Shown: one piece after another, positions 1 through 9,638 of the stretch
Position numbering within the stretch: the stretch's first letter is position 1
How the letters are laid out: every line of letters starts with the position of its first letter
Assembly (NCBI RefSeq): GCF_003312425.1
Contig: NZ_QNUX01000011.1
Span: forward strand, 62,001-126,000
Reading direction: 5' to 3'
DNA: 64,000 nucleotides
DNA from: Flavobacterium psychrolimnae
GTDB lineage: Bacteria > Bacteroidota > Bacteroidia > Flavobacteriales > Flavobacteriaceae
Notes under the pieces: model-generated
What the model was told of the DNA's origin: nothing
Databases searched by the model: none
The model's input: only the letters and a program-made list of their open reading frames with translations
Translations under genes and position numbers: made by a program

Positions 1-520
1 ATTTTCTTCAGGATTCTCAGCGGGTTTTTTGAGAGACATGCCCATCAATAAGAACCGAAGAGTTGCTCTTGCTGCCGGTGTAGGTTTTACTTATAACAAT
101 TACAATCAGAATCTGGCGATTTCTTCTACTGCCGAAACACCGGTTTATACCATTATTGATTCAGATACCCAATATAATAAAAATAAATTCTCGCTACTCT
201 CTGTGGATGTTCCGCTTGAATTCAGATGGAGAACTTCGACCTATCAAAGCCACAAGTTCTGGCGTATCTATACCGGAATAAAGTTCAGTTATTTGTTGTA
301 TGATAAGTCTATTTTTGATGGTAGCACCGGCAAAGTAGTACTAACCGGAAACAAAGATTTGAATAAATTTCAGTACGGTGCCTATATTTCATCTGGGTAC
401 AATACGATAAATTTATATGCATATTATGGTTTGAACCCGTTGTTTCAATCCGCTAAAGTCGATGGTGAATCCGTTGATATGAAATCACTGAATTTTGGAA
501 TTATATTCTATATTTTATAA
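1..520 (+). CDS. PorT-family outer-membrane beta-barrel protein (5' end cut off)
   Basis: The frame is open from base 2 and ends at TAA 518-520, so the gene starts before the window; the first internal Met is at base 29 but the frame continues upstream of it. The visible part alternates polar and aromatic residues as in beta-strands and ends in an aromatic/hydrophobic C-terminus (FGIIFYIL), as outer-membrane barrels do. The DMPINKNRRVA and SVDVPLEFRWR segments resemble the PorT-like barrel family (PF13568) common in Flavobacteria. It should sit in the outer membrane; the ligand or role is unknown. Its stop overlaps the stop of the convergent membrane-protein gene by six bases. I do not claim it is the type IX secretion protein PorT itself. 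Confidence 0.75.
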   Translation, partial: FSSGFSAGFLRDMPINKNRRVALAAGVGFTYNNYNQNLAISSTAETPVYTIIDSDTQYNKNKFSLLSVDVPLEFRWRTSTYQSHKFWRIYTGIKFSYLLYDKSIFDGSTGKVVLTGNKDLNKFQYGAYISSGYNTINLYAYYGLNPLFQSAKVDGESVDMKSLNFGIIFYIL

Positions 521-1120
521 CCATAAAACTAATAAAAGTAACTGAGGGATTGCGCCTAAAATAAAGCCAATAATCAGTTCTTTATTAGTGTGTGCATTCA
601 TTTCCAGGCGGGACGAAGCTACAATTCCGTTAAGGAGAATCAACGCTGCAATAGTAAAAGTACTCTGGATTTGCAGATGCATGCTCAAGCCAATTATAAA
701 GACGGTCAAGGAGCTCATGCCAATCATGTGAAGGCTCGCTTTTATATTTCCAAACAATAGTATCAGTGCTAAGAGACTACTCAAAAGTCCACCCAACAAG
801 AAAAAATGCAGTTCGGGATAGCGATCTATGGTAATGCTTTTTCGAACTAGCAAGATGATTAAAAAGCAATGTAATAGCAACGGAATTTTACGCTGTGACA
901 CTTTGGATACCATAACCGAATCAACATTTCCTGTTGCCCGCAAAAGCAGGAAAACCAGGACGGGAATAAATATAGTTACTATTAAAATCTGGAAAAAAAC
1001 AAACAACTTTTCTTGAGTCACAAATTCAGTTCCATTAAAAAAAAGATAGAACAATGTAGCCATTACCGGTATGAATATCGGATGGAAAACATAAGAGAAA
1101 AAGGGAAGAATTTTTTTCAA
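515..1120 (-). CDS. Conserved multi-pass membrane protein
   Basis: 201 residues, almost entirely hydrophobic, with about six predicted helices separated by short polar loops, so an inner-membrane protein. The start at 1120 is TTG; the residues after it (KKILPFFSYVFHP) look like a natural N-terminus and no ATG lies nearby in frame. The C-terminal part (NAHTNKELIIGFILGAIPQ) resembles the last helices of PAP2-like proteins, but I see no complete phosphatase motif, so I do not call an activity. It converges on the barrel gene and overlaps its stop. Confidence 0.6.
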   Translation of the reverse strand: MKKILPFFSYVFHPIFIPVMATLFYLFFNGTEFVTQEKLFVFFQILIVTIFIPVLVFLLLRATGNVDSVMVSKVSQRKIPLLLHCFLIILLVRKSITIDRYPELHFFLLGGLLSSLLALILLFGNIKASLHMIGMSSLTVFIIGLSMHLQIQSTFTIAALILLNGIVASSRLEMNAHTNKELIIGFILGAIPQLLLLVLWL

Positions 1121-1343
1121 GAGTTATTTTTTTTTCAAAAACAAATATAAGCAATCTGTCAAAAACAGTACAGCATAATTCTGTTGTTTCTTTATGGTTT
1201 ATAAACGGAATTGCTGATAATTATATTATATCGAGGTTCTCGTTTTGAAAAGAAGTGGTATTTTTGGAGAAGTTATAGAGCAGTAAGAACTGTAATAAAT
1301 ATATTTTCCAGAAAAGAAATTCATCTCAATCTCTTTTAATTCC

Positions 1344-3785
1344 ATGAGTCAAAAAATCCTAAATAGCCTTCAAAGAATCACCGCCAAATATATTGGTAAT
1401 CAAGAAAATGTAACTTTAGACAGTGTTTCTATAGACAGTCGTTCGTTGCAAAACGGCCCTCATACGGTGTTCTTTGCATTGGTTGGCGCTCACATTGATG
1501 CACATTTTTATATCAAAGATTTAATAGCGAATGGCGTTCAAAACTTTGTTGTGACCCATATTCCGGATGATTGTAAGGAGAAAGCGAATTTTTATGTTGT
1601 TGAAAATACATTGGCTGCTTTACAACAATTTGCCGCGAACTATCGCAGTCTTTTTGATTTCCCTATTATCGGGCTGACCGGAAGTAACGGTAAAACGATT
1701 GTCAAGGAATGGCTCAATTTTTTATTGAGTCCTGATTATAACGTTATTCGAAGTCCAAAGAGTTATAATTCCCAAATTGGAGTGCCGCTGTCCGTGATTG
1801 CGATTAATGAAAAACACAATTTAGGGATTTTTGAAGCGGGTATTTCTACCCGTTCTGAAATGGATAAATTAGAGCAAATTATCAAGCCGACTATTGGAAT
1901 TCTTACGAATATTGGAACTGCACACGATGAAGGGTTTGCAAGCACAGAAGAAAAAATTATCGAAAAATTAAAACTTTTTGAGCACGCTGAGGTTTTAGTT
2001 TATCATAAAAATAAAAGTATAGATGCTCTTATCAATCCGGAAATCAATTTGTTTTCCTGGAGTTTCAATGATAAAAGTGCATCTGTTTTTGTTTCCAAAA
2101 ATAACGTTTTAGACAAGACTGTTTTGAATATTGAATTTGGGCAGAACCATTTTGAGATTAAAATACCGTTTCAAGACGAGGCTTCGGTCGAAAATGCCAT
2201 CTCCTGTTTGATGGTTTTGCTGTATTTTGAATACGATGCAGCCACCATTCAAAACCGAATGGAATTGCTGTATCCGGTAGAAATGCGCTTGAAAGTCAAA
2301 AACGGAATTAATAATTGCAGTATTATTGATGACAGTTACAGCTCGGACTTTCAGTCGTTGAAAATTGCATTGGATTTTCTCGAAAGTCAAAAACAATACA
2401 AGAAGAAAACGGTGATTTTGTCTGATATTTTCCAAAGTGGTTTGGCTACGGAGGCGCTTTACGCTAAAGTTTCCGAGTTGATCATTTCCAATAAAATTGA
2501 CCGTGTTATTGGTATTGGAGAAACCATTTCGGCTTTTAAAAATAAATTTACCAATTGTATAACGTTCGAAAATACTGCTGCATTTGTCGCTGATTTTGAA
2601 AACTTGGATTTTGGTAATGAAACCATTTTGATAAAAGGGGCGAGATCCTTCCAGTTTGAAGAAATTGTGTATTTGTTAGAAGAGAAAACACATGAAACGG
2701 TTTTGGAAATCAACCTGAATGCAATCAGTTACAACTTGAATTTTTTTAAATCCAAGCTTAAGCCAAAGGTGAAAATTATGGTGATGGTAAAAGCATTTGG
2801 TTATGGAAATGGTGGACTCGAAATAGCCAAATTACTGGAATATCATAAGGTTGATTATTTAGGAGTGGCTTTTGCCGATGAAGGTATTTCATTGAAAAAC
2901 GGAGGGATTCAGGTGCCAATTATGGTTCTTAATCCGGAGAATACGAGTTTTTCGGCCATCATCCAACATCAATTAGAGCCGGAAATTTACTGCTTGAAAG
3001 GACTTTATGCGTTTTTGAAAATAGCGAAAAAGAAAAATTTAGAGCACTTTCCGATTCATATTAAATTTGATACGGGAATGCATCGATTGGGTTTTGAGGA
3101 AAACACGATTGATGAACTGATAGCCGCGCTGAAAGGAAATACTACAGTTCAAATAAAAAGTATTTTGTCACACATGGCCACGAGTGATGATCTTGAACTC
3201 ATGGATTTTGCTCATTCACAAATTAATTTATTCGAAAAATTGTCATCTAAATTGATGTCCGAATTACAAATAAAACCGTTGCGACACATCTTAAACACAT
3301 CGGGAATCAGTAATTTCTCAGATTCGCAATACGATATGGTGCGATTGGGAATTGGATTGTACGGCGTTTCAAATGACGCCGAGGAACAAAAACAACTCGA
3401 AAATGTAGGTACGCTGAAATCAGTGATTTCACAAATAAGAACCATTGCAGCTGGTGAAAGCGTGGGTTATGGTCGCCGTTTTGTAGCTGAAAAACCAACA
3501 AAAATTGCAACCATTCCTATTGGCTATGCCGATGGGATTTCTAGAGGCTGGGGAAATGGTTTAGGATTTGTAATGATAAAAAACACCAAAGCCTATATAG
3601 TTGGCAGTATTTGCATGGACATGCTTATGGTTGATGTTACTGGAATCGAATGTAAAGAGGGCGATTCAATACTTATTTTTGGGGAAAACCCAACGGTATC
3701 TTTTATCGCCGAAAAATTAAATACTATTCCCTACGAAATCCTTACTAGTGTTTCTCAGCGTGTAAAACGGGTCTTTTATCGATAA
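1344..3785 (+). CDS. Bifunctional MurF ligase / alanine racemase
   Basis: An 813-residue fusion. The N-terminal ~450 residues are MurF, the ATP-dependent ligase that adds D-Ala-D-Ala to UDP-MurNAc-tripeptide; the P-loop GSNGKT is at 113-118. The C-terminal ~370 residues are a PLP-dependent alanine racemase that makes the D-Ala; the PLP lysine is K483 in MVKAFGYGN and the second catalytic base is Y709 in VGYGRRF. The cytoplasmic enzyme thus couples making D-Ala to using its dipeptide; D-Ala-D-Ala ligase is not in the window. The fusion is known in Bacteroidota. Start is the ATG at 1344; a -7-like TATTTTTG lies at 1259-1266. Confidence 0.95.
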   Translation: MSQKILNSLQRITAKYIGNQENVTLDSVSIDSRSLQNGPHTVFFALVGAHIDAHFYIKDLIANGVQNFVVTHIPDDCKEKANFYVVENTLAALQQFAANYRSLFDFPIIGLTGSNGKTIVKEWLNFLLSPDYNVIRSPKSYNSQIGVPLSVIAINEKHNLGIFEAGISTRSEMDKLEQIIKPTIGILTNIGTAHDEGFASTEEKIIEKLKLFEHAEVLVYHKNKSIDALINPEINLFSWSFNDKSASVFVSKNNVLDKTVLNIEFGQNHFEIKIPFQDEASVENAISCLMVLLYFEYDAATIQNRMELLYPVEMRLKVKNGINNCSIIDDSYSSDFQSLKIALDFLESQKQYKKKTVILSDIFQSGLATEALYAKVSELIISNKIDRVIGIGETISAFKNKFTNCITFENTAAFVADFENLDFGNETILIKGARSFQFEEIVYLLEEKTHETVLEINLNAISYNLNFFKSKLKPKVKIMVMVKAFGYGNGGLEIAKLLEYHKVDYLGVAFADEGISLKNGGIQVPIMVLNPENTSFSAIIQHQLEPEIYCLKGLYAFLKIAKKKNLEHFPIHIKFDTGMHRLGFEENTIDELIAALKGNTTVQIKSILSHMATSDDLELMDFAHSQINLFEKLSSKLMSELQIKPLRHILNTSGISNFSDSQYDMVRLGIGLYGVSNDAEEQKQLENVGTLKSVISQIRTIAAGESVGYGRRFVAEKPTKIATIPIGYADGISRGWGNGLGFVMIKNTKAYIVGSICMDMLMVDVTGIECKEGDSILIFGENPTVSFIAEKLNTIPYEILTSVSQRVKRVFYR

Positions 3786-3872
3786 AACTTGGTTTTTTAT
3801 GTTAAATATTAAAAGTATGTTAAAATTTTATTATTTTCGTTTTCTAATGTTTAACAATTTAAAAAAAAAATT

Positions 3873-4289
3873 ATGGGATTTTTCGGTGATTTTAAGGCTT
3901 CTTTAATGAAAGGAGATGTATTGAGTTTAGCTACTGCAGTTGTAATTGGTGGTGCTTTTGGTAAAATAGTGGGTTCAGCAGTGGATGATGTAATTATGCC
4001 AATCGTCGGATTACTTACTGGTGGGATTGATTTCACGCAAAAATTCGTAACACTCGATGGTAATAGTTATGCTGACTTAGCTGCTGCTAAAGCTGCAGGA
4101 GCTGCGGTGATAACTTATGGAAATTTGGTGCAAGCTATTATTAACTTCGTTATTATCGCTTTCTTTATTTTTGTGGTTTTAAGAGCTGCTGAAAAAGCTA
4201 AGAAAAAAGAAGTTGTTGTTGTGGCTGCTCCTGCTGGCCCTACTCAAGAACAATTGCTTGCTGAGATTAGAGATTTATTGAAAAAGTAA
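3873..4289 (+). CDS. mscL: Large-conductance mechanosensitive channel MscL
   Basis: 138 residues, the usual length. The N-terminus [16 protein letters not shown] followed by the helix [15 protein letters not shown] and [14 protein letters not shown] is the MscL signature; the second helix is [16 protein letters not shown] and the tail ends in the cytoplasmic helix [14 protein letters not shown]. It forms a homopentameric inner-membrane pore that opens under membrane tension to release solutes during hypo-osmotic shock. It is 87 bases after murF-alr and is followed by a strong terminator. Confidence 0.97.
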   Translation: MGFFGDFKASLMKGDVLSLATAVVIGGAFGKIVGSAVDDVIMPIVGLLTGGIDFTQKFVTLDGNSYADLAAAKAAGAAVITYGNLVQAIINFVIIAFFIFVVLRAAEKAKKKEVVVVAAPAGPTQEQLLAEIRDLLKK

Positions 4290-4338
4290 ATTCCGCTACA
4301 TTATATATTTTAATTTATCCTGAATTCATTTCAGGACT

Positions 4339-4370
4339 AAACCGCTTCATAACCGAAGCGGTTTTTCTTT
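4339..4370 (+). terminator. Rho-independent terminator after mscL
   Basis: Perfect 10-bp stem (4339-4348 with 4355-4364), 6-base loop, then a T-rich tail. Placed 50 bases past the mscL stop. Confidence 0.85.
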
Positions 4371-4609
4371 AAAAGTTTGTCTAAAACAGTATCGGCTTTT
4401 TTACCATCAAGAAATTAAGTTACATTACAAAGCACTTTAAAACTTAATCTTCTTAATTTCGTAATGGTTCAAAAATTATATAGAACGTTATTTCACAAGC
4501 TTTGCTATTCAAAAAGAAAACAAGTATTTAAAACAATTTTACGTTCTTTTTTCATGTTTTTTATTTAAGTGTTATAAATTTAACATTTTGTTATTTTTTG
4601 TGAGGTCAC

Positions 4610-4639
4610 TTGTTTTGATTTTAATATTACTTACTTTTG
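4610..4639 (+). promoter_or_regulatory. Bacteroidota-type promoter for asd
   Basis: TTG at 4610-4612, 19 bases, then TACTTTTG at 4632-4639. This fits the Flavobacterium/Bacteroides consensus TTG-N17-23-TAnnTTTG. It lies 36 bases before the asd start. Confidence 0.65.
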
Positions 4640-4675
4640 TACTTCAAATTTAATATTCAATAATATAAATATAAG

Positions 4676-5665
4676 ATGAGAATAGCAGTTGTAGGCGCTA
4701 CCGGAATGGTTGGCGAAGTAATGTTGAAAGTTTTAGCAGAAAGAAATTTCCCTGTAACAGAATTAATTCCGGTTGCTTCTGAGCGATCAGTGGGTAAAGA
4801 AATTGAATACAAGGGTAAAAAATATAAAGTAGTAGGCATGCAAACGGCAGTTGATATGAAAGCAGATATTGCTTTGTTCTCTGCGGGTGGCGATACTTCA
4901 CTGGAGTGGGCTCCAAAATTTGCGGCAGCAGGAACAACTGTTATAGATAATTCATCGGCTTGGAGAATGGACCCGACCAAGAAATTAATCGTTCCGGAAA
5001 TTAATGCATCTGAATTGACTGCAGCAGATAAAATCATTGCAAATCCTAACTGTTCTACAATACAAATGGTATTGGTCTTGGCTCCTTTGCACAAAAAATA
5101 CAACATCAAACGTGTGATTGTTTCTACTTACCAATCCATCACTGGAACAGGTGTAAAAGCAGTACAGCAATTGGAAAATGAATACGCAGGTGTTCAAGGT
5201 GAAATGGCTTATAAGTACCCAATTCACAGAAATGCGATTCCACAATGTGATTCTTTTGAAGAAAATGGATATACCAAAGAGGAGATGAAACTGGTTCGTG
5301 AAACTAAAAAAATCTTAAGTGACAATACGATTGCCGTTACAGCAACTGCGGTTCGTGTGCCAATTGTGGGCGGACACAGTGAAGCGGTAAACGTAGAATT
5401 CTCGAATGATTTTGACGTAAACGAAGTAAGAAACATTTTGCATCACACCGATGGCGTAGTGGTTCAGGATAATAACGATACTTATACGTACCCAATGCCA
5501 ATGTATGCACAAGGAAAAGATGACGTTTTTGTAGGTAGAATTCGTCGTGACGAAAGCCAGGAAAACACATTGAACATGTGGATTGTTGCAGACAACTTGA
5601 GAAAAGGGGCAGCAACAAACACAATCCAAATTGCTGAATATTTGATTGCAGCTAAATTGGTGTAA
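4676..5665 (+). CDS. asd: Aspartate-semialdehyde dehydrogenase
   Basis: 329 residues, full length. It makes aspartate semialdehyde from aspartyl phosphate with NADPH, the branch point to lysine/diaminopimelate, methionine and threonine. The Rossmann start MRIAVVGATGMVGEVMLKVL binds NADP; the catalytic cysteine is C126 in NPNCSTIQ; GGHSEAVNVEF carries the active-site histidine region. Cytoplasmic. It stands alone with its own promoter and terminator. Diaminopimelate supply links it in function to the nearby murF-alr. Confidence 0.97.
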   Translation: MRIAVVGATGMVGEVMLKVLAERNFPVTELIPVASERSVGKEIEYKGKKYKVVGMQTAVDMKADIALFSAGGDTSLEWAPKFAAAGTTVIDNSSAWRMDPTKKLIVPEINASELTAADKIIANPNCSTIQMVLVLAPLHKKYNIKRVIVSTYQSITGTGVKAVQQLENEYAGVQGEMAYKYPIHRNAIPQCDSFEENGYTKEEMKLVRETKKILSDNTIAVTATAVRVPIVGGHSEAVNVEFSNDFDVNEVRNILHHTDGVVVQDNNDTYTYPMPMYAQGKDDVFVGRIRRDESQENTLNMWIVADNLRKGAATNTIQIAEYLIAAKLV

Positions 5666-5687
5666 ATCAATTTTTATTTTTAAAATG

Positions 5688-5738
5688 AAACCATTTGTTT
5701 CGCAAAAATATATTTTGTGACACAAATGGTTTTCTTTT
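5688..5738 (+). terminator. Terminator after asd
   Basis: An 11-bp stem (5688-5698 with 5722-5732) with a smaller inner hairpin, followed by a T-rich run to about 5738. It sits just before the start of the small His-rich gene. Confidence 0.65.
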
Positions 5739-5766
5739 TTTCTTGTTTTTATTACCTTTGGCTCGA

Positions 5767-6120
5767 ATGAAAAAGAATAAACTCATACTAAGTCTTTCTC
5801 TGGTTGTTACAGTATTGTTTTCAATGCTGTTCCAGTCTTGGCATACGTATGAGCATTTAGAAAAACAGCTTACGCAAAAGCAGTGTCACCATAAATACAA
5901 TGTTACAGGTACTGAAATCACGCACCAACATCACAAATTAGAGCATTGTTATGTTTGTGAATTTGCTTTTGGAAGTTACATTACCCCAAAAGATTTCTCC
6001 TATCAATTGTACTCCACTATTGAAGAAATCCCTTATTTTTTTACTGCAGCGGAAACGGTTATTTCGTTTTCAGGCAGTTTGTATTCCCTCAGAGGTCCTC
6101 CGGTAAATAATTTAGGCTGA
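5767..6120 (+). CDS. Small exported or membrane-anchored His/Cys-rich protein
   Basis: 117 residues from the ATG at 5767, chosen because MKKNKLILSLSLVVTVLFSML is a clear signal or anchor helix; the open frame extends upstream but into the asd terminator. After it comes a cluster of metal-type ligands: HTYEH, then QCHHK, HQHHKLEHCYVC. The protein ends in SLRGPPVNNLG. It lies 146 bases ahead of a ZnuD-like TonB receptor, so I infer a periplasmic or envelope metal-binding role, perhaps zinc or copper. I do not recognise a named family with certainty. Confidence 0.6.
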   Translation: MKKNKLILSLSLVVTVLFSMLFQSWHTYEHLEKQLTQKQCHHKYNVTGTEITHQHHKLEHCYVCEFAFGSYITPKDFSYQLYSTIEEIPYFFTAAETVISFSGSLYSLRGPPVNNLG

Positions 6121-6266
6121 ATACTTTTCAGCTTTTGTTGAATTTATTTTCCATACAACTTCAATAATTTGATTTTGTTGGAAGCATTTTTATTTACTAA
6201 ATAATTCCAATTTCGGTAAACTTTCTTTGGATAAAGCCGATATAATGGATACTACAATCATTTTCA

Positions 6267-8474
6267 ATGAAAAAATTTATAATAGCCCTATTTTTGGGGT
6301 TTTCGGCGATGCTTCAAGCGCAAAATACCCTTTCGGGAACCGTAACCGATTTAAAAAACCAACCCATAAAAGGTGTTTCAGTCTATGCATCAGAATTGCA
6401 TAAAGGAACCACAACAGATGAAAACGGAAAATATACGTTTTCAAATCTGCCAAATAGAAACTTAAAAATCAGCTTTACGTTCGTAGGATTTGCAACCCAA
6501 AATAAAACCATAAACAGTCTTCAAAAAGAAAACACACTTGATATTATTCTTGAAGAAGCAATTTTCGAAATGGACGAAGTAATCGTCTCTACGGCTTTCA
6601 ACAAAATTCAATCGCAAAACGTCATGAAAGTGGAGCATGAAAGCATCAAAAATTTGCAACGAAAAGGAACGGCCACTTTAATCGAAGGATTGGCTACTAT
6701 TCCGGGAGTTTCTCAGGTTTCTACTGGAACTTCTATCGGGAAACCGGTAATTCGCGGGTTGAGCGGCAATCGTGTTTTGGTGTATTCGCAAGGCGTTCGA
6801 ATAGAAAATCAACAGTTTGGTGACGAACACGGTTTGGGATTGAATGATTCAGGAATAGAAAGTGTTGAGGTAATCAAAGGGCCAGCTTCTTTATTGTACG
6901 GTTCAGATGCTTTGGGTGGTGTTTTGTATTTTAACCCGGAAAAATTTGCCGATGCGAATACTTTTAAAGCAAACTTCAGTCAAAAATATTTCTCGAATAC
7001 TGCCGGAAGCAGTTCTTCTTTGGGTTTGAAAACATCTACAGACAACTGGAAATTCATGGCTCGTGGAAGTTACAACACGCATTCTGATTATAAAATTGCA
7101 GATGGTGACCGAGTGACAAATACCCGTTACAATGAAACCGATTTCAAAACAGGAATTGGCTACAGCAATGCTAAATTTTCAAGTGTATTGCGTTACAATT
7201 ACAATGAATTGGATTTAGGAATTCCGGAAGATGGCATAGCAGATCAAACGACGAGCAAGAAAACCGGATTTCCAAAACAAGGTGTTTTTAACCATTTATT
7301 GAGTTTAAACAATATTTTCTTTTTCGAAAAATCAAAATTAGATCTTGATTTAGGGTATGTTGCTAATGATCGAAGTGAGTTTGAAGACAGCAATGTGGCC
7401 GTTTTACATATGAAATTGAAGACATTCAATTACAATGCAAAATACCATTTTCCAAAAATGGGAAAAATAGAAACCATTGTGGGAGTTCAGGGAATGCATC
7501 AAACCAACACAAATTCAGGAGAAGAATATTTAATTCCGGATGCTGTTACAAATGATTTTGGTGTTTTTGGAACGGCTAATTATGAGTGGAATTCAAATGT
7601 GTTGCAAGCCGGATTGCGTTTCGACAATAGAAATATTACTACGGATGCACAGGGAATTGCAGGAGAAGAAGGTTCTTTTGAAGCCATCGATAAATCATAC
7701 GACAGTTTTAATGCGTCGTTGGGTTACAAAACCAATCTGGCCGATGATTTGACGTTGCGTTTGAATGTAGCTTCTGGATTTAGAGCGCCAAATCTTGCTG
7801 AGTTAACTTCAAATGGAGTGCATGAGGGAACGAATCGCTATGAAGTAGGAAATAGCGATTTAGAAACCGAGCAAAACGTACAAACGGATTTAAATTTAGA
7901 ATACAAAACGGATCATTTTGAGTTTTTTGTCAACGGATTTTACAATCACATCAACAATTATATCTACACTTCGCCAACAGGAGAAGTGATTGACGAAAAT
8001 GCGGTGTTTGATTATATTCAGAATAACGCCAAATTATATGGAGGCGAAATCGGATTGCATTTTCACCCACATCCATTGGATTGGTTGCATTTTGAAACGA
8101 GTTTTGAAACTGTGACCGGCGAAAAAGAAAACGGAGATTACTTGCCGTTAATACCGGCTAACAATTGGAACAACACTATTAGAACCGAATTCAAAATCAA
8201 AAACTGGTTAGAAGATGGTTTTGCAACTTTGAATGTTTCCAGCACATTCAACCAAAAAAATGTAAGCGGATTTGAAACAGAATCAAATGGCTATAACTTG
8301 GTGAATTTAGGTTTTGGCGGAACAGTAAAACTGGGTAAAACCGCTTTTGATGTTAACATCAACGGGAATAATTTATTTGATAAAAGATACATTGCACATC
8401 TTTCCCGTCTAAAAACGGATGGCATTCCAAACATTGGAAGAAACATCGTTTTGGGTGTGAATTTTAATTTGTAA
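6267..8474 (+). CDS. TonB-dependent receptor, ZnuD-like (probable zinc/metal uptake)
   Basis: 735 residues. Signal peptide 1-18 (MKKFIIALFLGFSAMLQA), then a carboxypeptidase-regulatory-like beta-sandwich (about 22-105) typical of Bacteroidota receptors, the plug domain (about 120-225, with VIRGLSGNRVLVYSQGVRI and IKGPASLLYGSDALGG), and a 22-strand barrel. The C-terminus DKRYIAHLSRLKTDGIPNIGRN resembles the end of ZnuD zinc receptors, in which HLS..K is followed by a P..GR motif. It should import a chelated or free metal across the outer membrane using TonB energy. The upstream gene encodes a His/Cys-rich small protein, which supports a metal substrate. The substrate is an inference; no Zur box was identified. 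Confidence 0.8.
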   Translation: MKKFIIALFLGFSAMLQAQNTLSGTVTDLKNQPIKGVSVYASELHKGTTTDENGKYTFSNLPNRNLKISFTFVGFATQNKTINSLQKENTLDIILEEAIFEMDEVIVSTAFNKIQSQNVMKVEHESIKNLQRKGTATLIEGLATIPGVSQVSTGTSIGKPVIRGLSGNRVLVYSQGVRIENQQFGDEHGLGLNDSGIESVEVIKGPASLLYGSDALGGVLYFNPEKFADANTFKANFSQKYFSNTAGSSSSLGLKTSTDNWKFMARGSYNTHSDYKIADGDRVTNTRYNETDFKTGIGYSNAKFSSVLRYNYNELDLGIPEDGIADQTTSKKTGFPKQGVFNHLLSLNNIFFFEKSKLDLDLGYVANDRSEFEDSNVAVLHMKLKTFNYNAKYHFPKMGKIETIVGVQGMHQTNTNSGEEYLIPDAVTNDFGVFGTANYEWNSNVLQAGLRFDNRNITTDAQGIAGEEGSFEAIDKSYDSFNASLGYKTNLADDLTLRLNVASGFRAPNLAELTSNGVHEGTNRYEVGNSDLETEQNVQTDLNLEYKTDHFEFFVNGFYNHINNYIYTSPTGEVIDENAVFDYIQNNAKLYGGEIGLHFHPHPLDWLHFETSFETVTGEKENGDYLPLIPANNWNNTIRTEFKIKNWLEDGFATLNVSSTFNQKNVSGFETESNGYNLVNLGFGGTVKLGKTAFDVNINGNNLFDKRYIAHLSRLKTDGIPNIGRNIVLGVNFNL

Positions 8475-8498
8475 TTCATTTGCATGAGCAAAAAAACA

Positions 8499-8530
8499 AA
8501 AAAACGCTATTCGAAAGAGTAGCGTTTTTT
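8499..8530 (+). terminator. Terminator with GAAA tetraloop after the TonB receptor
   Basis: A 14-bp stem (8499-8512 with 8517-8530, one G-U pair), GAAA loop at 8513-8516 closed by C-G. The 32-base element recurs identically at 12365-12396. Confidence 0.85.
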
Positions 8531-8621
8531 TAGTTTTAGGGCAAAAATCATTGATTACTATTTCAGTGCTTTTTTCGTATTATTGTATATAGAATCGAAT
8601 GAATTTTTATAACTCAAAATA

Positions 8622-9638
8622 ATGATGCTACAAAACCAATCTGTAATTCCTGATATTAAAGCCATTATAGCAGCTTCGAAAGACAAAGCAATTAGAGCTG
8701 TAGACAATGAAAGAACTTTAATGTATTGGTATATTGGGCAACGTATTTTCGAGGAAGAACAAGACGGAAAGGACCGTGCAGATTATGGAACATACTTAAT
8801 TAAATTCCTATCGCAACAATTACAGCCAGAATATGGAAGTGGTTTTTCTGTGAGGCAATTAGAGAGATACCGACAGTTTTACCGAATGTTTCCAATTGCG
8901 TCCGCACTGCGGACGCAATTGAGTTGGACACAATATAAATTCCTTTTGGCAATTGAAAATCAGTATAAAAGAGAATTTTATGTTGCGGAAAGCGTAAAAA
9001 ATAATTGGACGTCAAGACAACTTGAACGTCAAATCAACAGTAGTTTATACGAACGCCTTTTAATCAGCAATGATAAAGAAAGCGTATTAGCAGTTGCCAA
9101 AAATGAAAAATTGCCTTCAGATGCTAAAGAGATTATAAAAGACCCGATGTATCTGGAATTTCTAGGGTTAAAACGGGAAGCGGCTTACTATGAAAGGGAT
9201 TTAGAAAGCGCCATAATTACTCATTTGCAAGATTTTTTATTGGAACTGGGAAATGGTTTTTCATTTGTAGCCAGACAAAAAAGAATACACATTGATGGTG
9301 ATGAATTTTTTGCAGACTTAGTTTTTTATAATCGAATATTACAATGCTTTGTCATTATCGAAATCAAAACAGATAAACTTACGCATCAGGATATAGGTCA
9401 ACTACAGATGTATGTCAATTATTATGATCGAGTAGAAAAACTGCCTCGTGAAAATCCAACTATTGGTATTTTGCTTTGTGCTAATAAAAATGACGGAGTC
9501 GTGAAATTTACGCTGCCGGAAAACGAGAAAAATATAGTTGCCAGTCAATATGAATTATACCTGCCCACGGAACAACAGTTGTTGGAAGCTGTGAATATAG
9601 AACTCCAGAATTTTGAGCAAGGAAAAGAAAGTGAATAA
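8622..9638 (+). CDS. DUF1016 (YhcG-type) PD-(D/E)XK nuclease-domain protein
   Basis: 338 residues. The N-terminal half is the DUF1016 helical region (LMYWYIGQRIFEEEQ, FSVRQLERYRQFYRMFP, LSWTQYKFLLAIEN, NNWTSRQLERQINSSLYERLL). The C-terminal half is the PD-(D/E)XK-like nuclease fold, with FFADLVFYNRILQCFVIIEIKTDKL giving the D...E-x-K core. Members are often found near restriction-modification or mobile genes; the biological role is unsettled. There are two adjacent ATGs at 8622 and 8625. A 29-base perfect palindrome lies inside the coding sequence at 8893-8921 with a near copy 0.1 kb past the stop. No methylase or specificity subunit is next to it. Confidence 0.85.
   Translation: MMLQNQSVIPDIKAIIAASKDKAIRAVDNERTLMYWYIGQRIFEEEQDGKDRADYGTYLIKFLSQQLQPEYGSGFSVRQLERYRQFYRMFPIASALRTQLSWTQYKFLLAIENQYKREFYVAESVKNNWTSRQLERQINSSLYERLLISNDKESVLAVAKNEKLPSDAKEIIKDPMYLEFLGLKREAAYYERDLESAIITHLQDFLLELGNGFSFVARQKRIHIDGDEFFADLVFYNRILQCFVIIEIKTDKLTHQDIGQLQMYVNYYDRVEKLPRENPTIGILLCANKNDGVVKFTLPENEKNIVASQYELYLPTEQQLLEAVNIELQNFEQGKESE
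8893..8921. repeat. 29-bp perfect palindrome inside the DUF1016 gene
   Basis: Two 14-base arms around a central C at 8907. It encodes roughly PIASALRTQLS, so it is constrained by coding, yet a near copy lies in non-coding DNA at 9736-9764. Confidence 0.9.

Noticed and set aside
828..1016. Plus-strand frame inside the membrane-protein gene
   Set aside because: Shadow of the minus-strand gene; basic, low-complexity translation without domain features.
4657..5109. 150-codon minus-strand frame inside asd
   Set aside because: It is antisense to a well-supported gene and has no family resemblance or start signals.
8893..8921. Palindrome as a transcription terminator
   Set aside because: It lies inside an intact coding sequence and no T-run follows.
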